Both the position numbers and the translations under genes were made by a program. The notes under the pieces were generated by a model, which saw only the letters and a list, made by a program, of their open reading frames with translations, was not told the DNA's origin and did no database searches. This document shows, piece after piece, positions 13,025-13,954 of a stretch of DNA of 13,954 nucleotides. Source of the DNA: JBCCEV01 sp039030125. GTDB taxonomy: Bacteria; Pseudomonadota; Gammaproteobacteria; Ga0077536. Position 1 is the stretch's first letter; each line of letters starts with the position of its first letter. The DNA lies in contig JBCCEV010000114.1 in NCBI GenBank assembly GCA_039030125.1, positions 1 to 13,954 on the forward strand, in the 5' to 3' direction.

Positions 13025-13852
13025 TCACAGACGGAATATTTGGTCCCGGTGAAATTCCAAATACGCTTGGTGTCCCCGTTTCAGCTTCTTGCGGATTTTC
13101 TTTCCGCGAAGTTGCAATAACTCGATTTCTTTTTCAGACATTTCACTCGAAATCATCAACGATCCGTCCTTGTCGAAAGAAATCAGGCCGGTGTCGAATA
13201 GCGCGTCTAGGTTCGCGACTAGTGGCAAACCATTGAATTTATCTAGGCGTTCTCCATTGGTGGAAAATCTCCACGGTTTGACATGCGATGCCCTTATAAC
13301 ATCAAGCGTGGTACAACCGGTTACAGCGCACTGTCCAGACCAGAGGTTTAGTATTTCCGCTCGGAATTTTCCTTGGCCAACCCTCGCGTCAACGAGCGTT
13401 TCCTTCTGTGTCGTTGGATCTTCCGACGTGATCAGGGTTTCGAGATCCTCCGCTACCGCCGTAAACGAGGTGCGAGACCTAACAATATTTCTTACGGGTA
13501 CTCGTTCTACGATTTCCGCGTGTTGACCTTCCGCGGTTTCCAATATGCGGCCAAACCGAAGCAGATAATCTTGATCGAAGTCTGCGATTACTCTCCCTTG
13601 TTCTGGGTCGGCGTCTGGCTCTTTTGCCGTACATGCGATTCCATACCATCGCCAGCCCGCTCTCACTTGATCCAGGTGTCGCTTTCGTTCTTTGTATCCA
13701 TGTGACTGGCGTTGGTTTGCCCGCGTAATAAGGACGGCTTCGACCCCCTGAACGGTCGACACCTCGTCGCCCCAAACCCGCAGGTAGATCGAGTTTGAAA
13801 TTGGATCGGCAGCGCCCCAAGACCACCTCACATTGGAAGACAGTGCCGCCAT
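13025..13852 (-). CDS. HNH endonuclease domain protein
   Basis: 275 residues. The C-terminal part (about 165-235) is an HNH nuclease domain: Cys175-x4-Cys180 (CAVTGC), His190 in IRASHVKPWRFSTNGERLD, Asn207 in FNGLPLVANLDALFDTGL, and a following strand ISFD. This pattern (HNH_2-type) occurs in restriction- and defence-linked nucleases as well as in orphan genes. The N-terminal ~130 residues (SIYLRVWGDEVSTVQGVEAV, then GYKERKRHL) form a separate domain that I recall from similar HNH proteins but cannot name. The start ATG 13850-13852 lacks a ribosome binding site, and another protein-like frame lies directly upstream, so the true 5' end is uncertain. It converges on the GST gene. No methylase or partner nuclease is in the window. 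Confidence 0.82.
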   Translation of the reverse strand: MAALSSNVRWSWGAADPISNSIYLRVWGDEVSTVQGVEAVLITRANQRQSHGYKERKRHLDQVRAGWRWYGIACTAKEPDADPEQGRVIADFDQDYLLRFGRILETAEGQHAEIVERVPVRNIVRSRTSFTAVAEDLETLITSEDPTTQKETLVDARVGQGKFRAEILNLWSGQCAVTGCTTLDVIRASHVKPWRFSTNGERLDKFNGLPLVANLDALFDTGLISFDKDGSLMISSEMSEKEIELLQLRGKKIRKKLKRGHQAYLEFHRDQIFRL

Positions 13853-13954
13853 CGACCACTTGCACCGCCGGCCAGTCGACCGCCGAGGTGTAGGGGAAGC
13901 CCACCAGGTTGGCGCGACCGTCCGGGGATGCGACCAAGGGGATGTCGGTCTCGG
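13839..13954 (-). CDS. Partial coding frame of an unrecognised gene, leaving the window
   Basis: From the right edge the minus strand reads ETDIPLVASPDGRANLVGFP and YTSAVDWPAVQVVDGGTVFQ without a stop, with G or C in most third positions. It looks like authentic coding DNA but is in a different frame from the HNH gene, whose natural sequence begins around 13830. The frame stays open to 13479, but beyond about 13830 its sequence becomes Arg-rich and unlike protein, as expected for a shadow of the HNH gene. So the two frames meet near 13830-13850. The family is not recognised. Confidence 0.35.

Noticed and set aside
1..13954. CRISPR arrays, tRNA or rRNA genes, transposase genes
   Set aside because: Looked for on both strands; no regularly spaced repeats, RNA gene signatures or transposase-like translations were seen.

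Overview
The window reads like chromosomal accessory DNA of a proteobacterium, most likely a free-living gammaproteobacterium. The grounds are the protein families present (Beta-class GST, Rieske oxygenase, thiol dioxygenase, CaiB-type CoA-transferase, PcaC-like decarboxylase), clear AGGAG-type ribosome binding sites, and short GGGG/CCCC palindromes between genes. The taxon is inferred from style only. No rRNA, tRNA, CRISPR array or transposase gene was found.

Left part (1-2800, all minus strand): this stretch looks damaged. The window opens on the last codons of a thioredoxin-like gene. A GST-like gene with a long C-terminal extension (162-1346) follows, then a secreted RidA-family gene broken by one in-frame TAA (1524-2000). 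Last comes a thioredoxin/TlpA-like gene (2229-2675) whose exported N-terminus reads on to 2798 but has no usable start codon there. The tail of this gene (2221-2280) matches window bases 1-60 without gaps, so the GST and RidA genes lie between two copies of one gene end.

Middle (2800-5600): about 600 bases with only a palindrome and a gene remnant lead to a plus-strand pair. This is a Rieske non-heme-iron oxygenase alpha subunit (3403-4692) and a 4-bp-overlapping small protein of unknown function (4689-5081). A hairpin-rich gap separates them from a convergent DUF3592-type membrane protein (5155-5598).

Central operon (5696-9689, minus strand): a cytoplasmic molybdopterin oxidoreductase, a class III CoA-transferase and a Gln-type thiol dioxygenase, the last two coupled by a 4-bp GTGA overlap. 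Dioxygenase plus class III CoA-transferase matches two successive steps known for 3-mercaptopropionate breakdown (thiol to sulfinate, sulfinate to CoA thioester), so an organosulfur catabolic operon is the best inference. A RidA-family gene (9944-10351) is transcribed divergently.

Right part (10352-13954): a small membrane-anchored protein (10533-11003) sits between two copies of the palindrome. A plus-strand aromatic-degradation-like set follows: PcaC-like decarboxylase, VOC/extradiol-dioxygenase-like protein and Beta-class GST. A convergent HNH endonuclease gene (13025-13852) ends the window, and its upstream edge runs into an unrelated, GC-richer coding frame that leaves the window.

Two themes stand out: the possible thiol/sulfinate operon, and a family of GGGG(N)CCCC-T palindromes that lie at gene edges and coincide with truncated or start-less genes.
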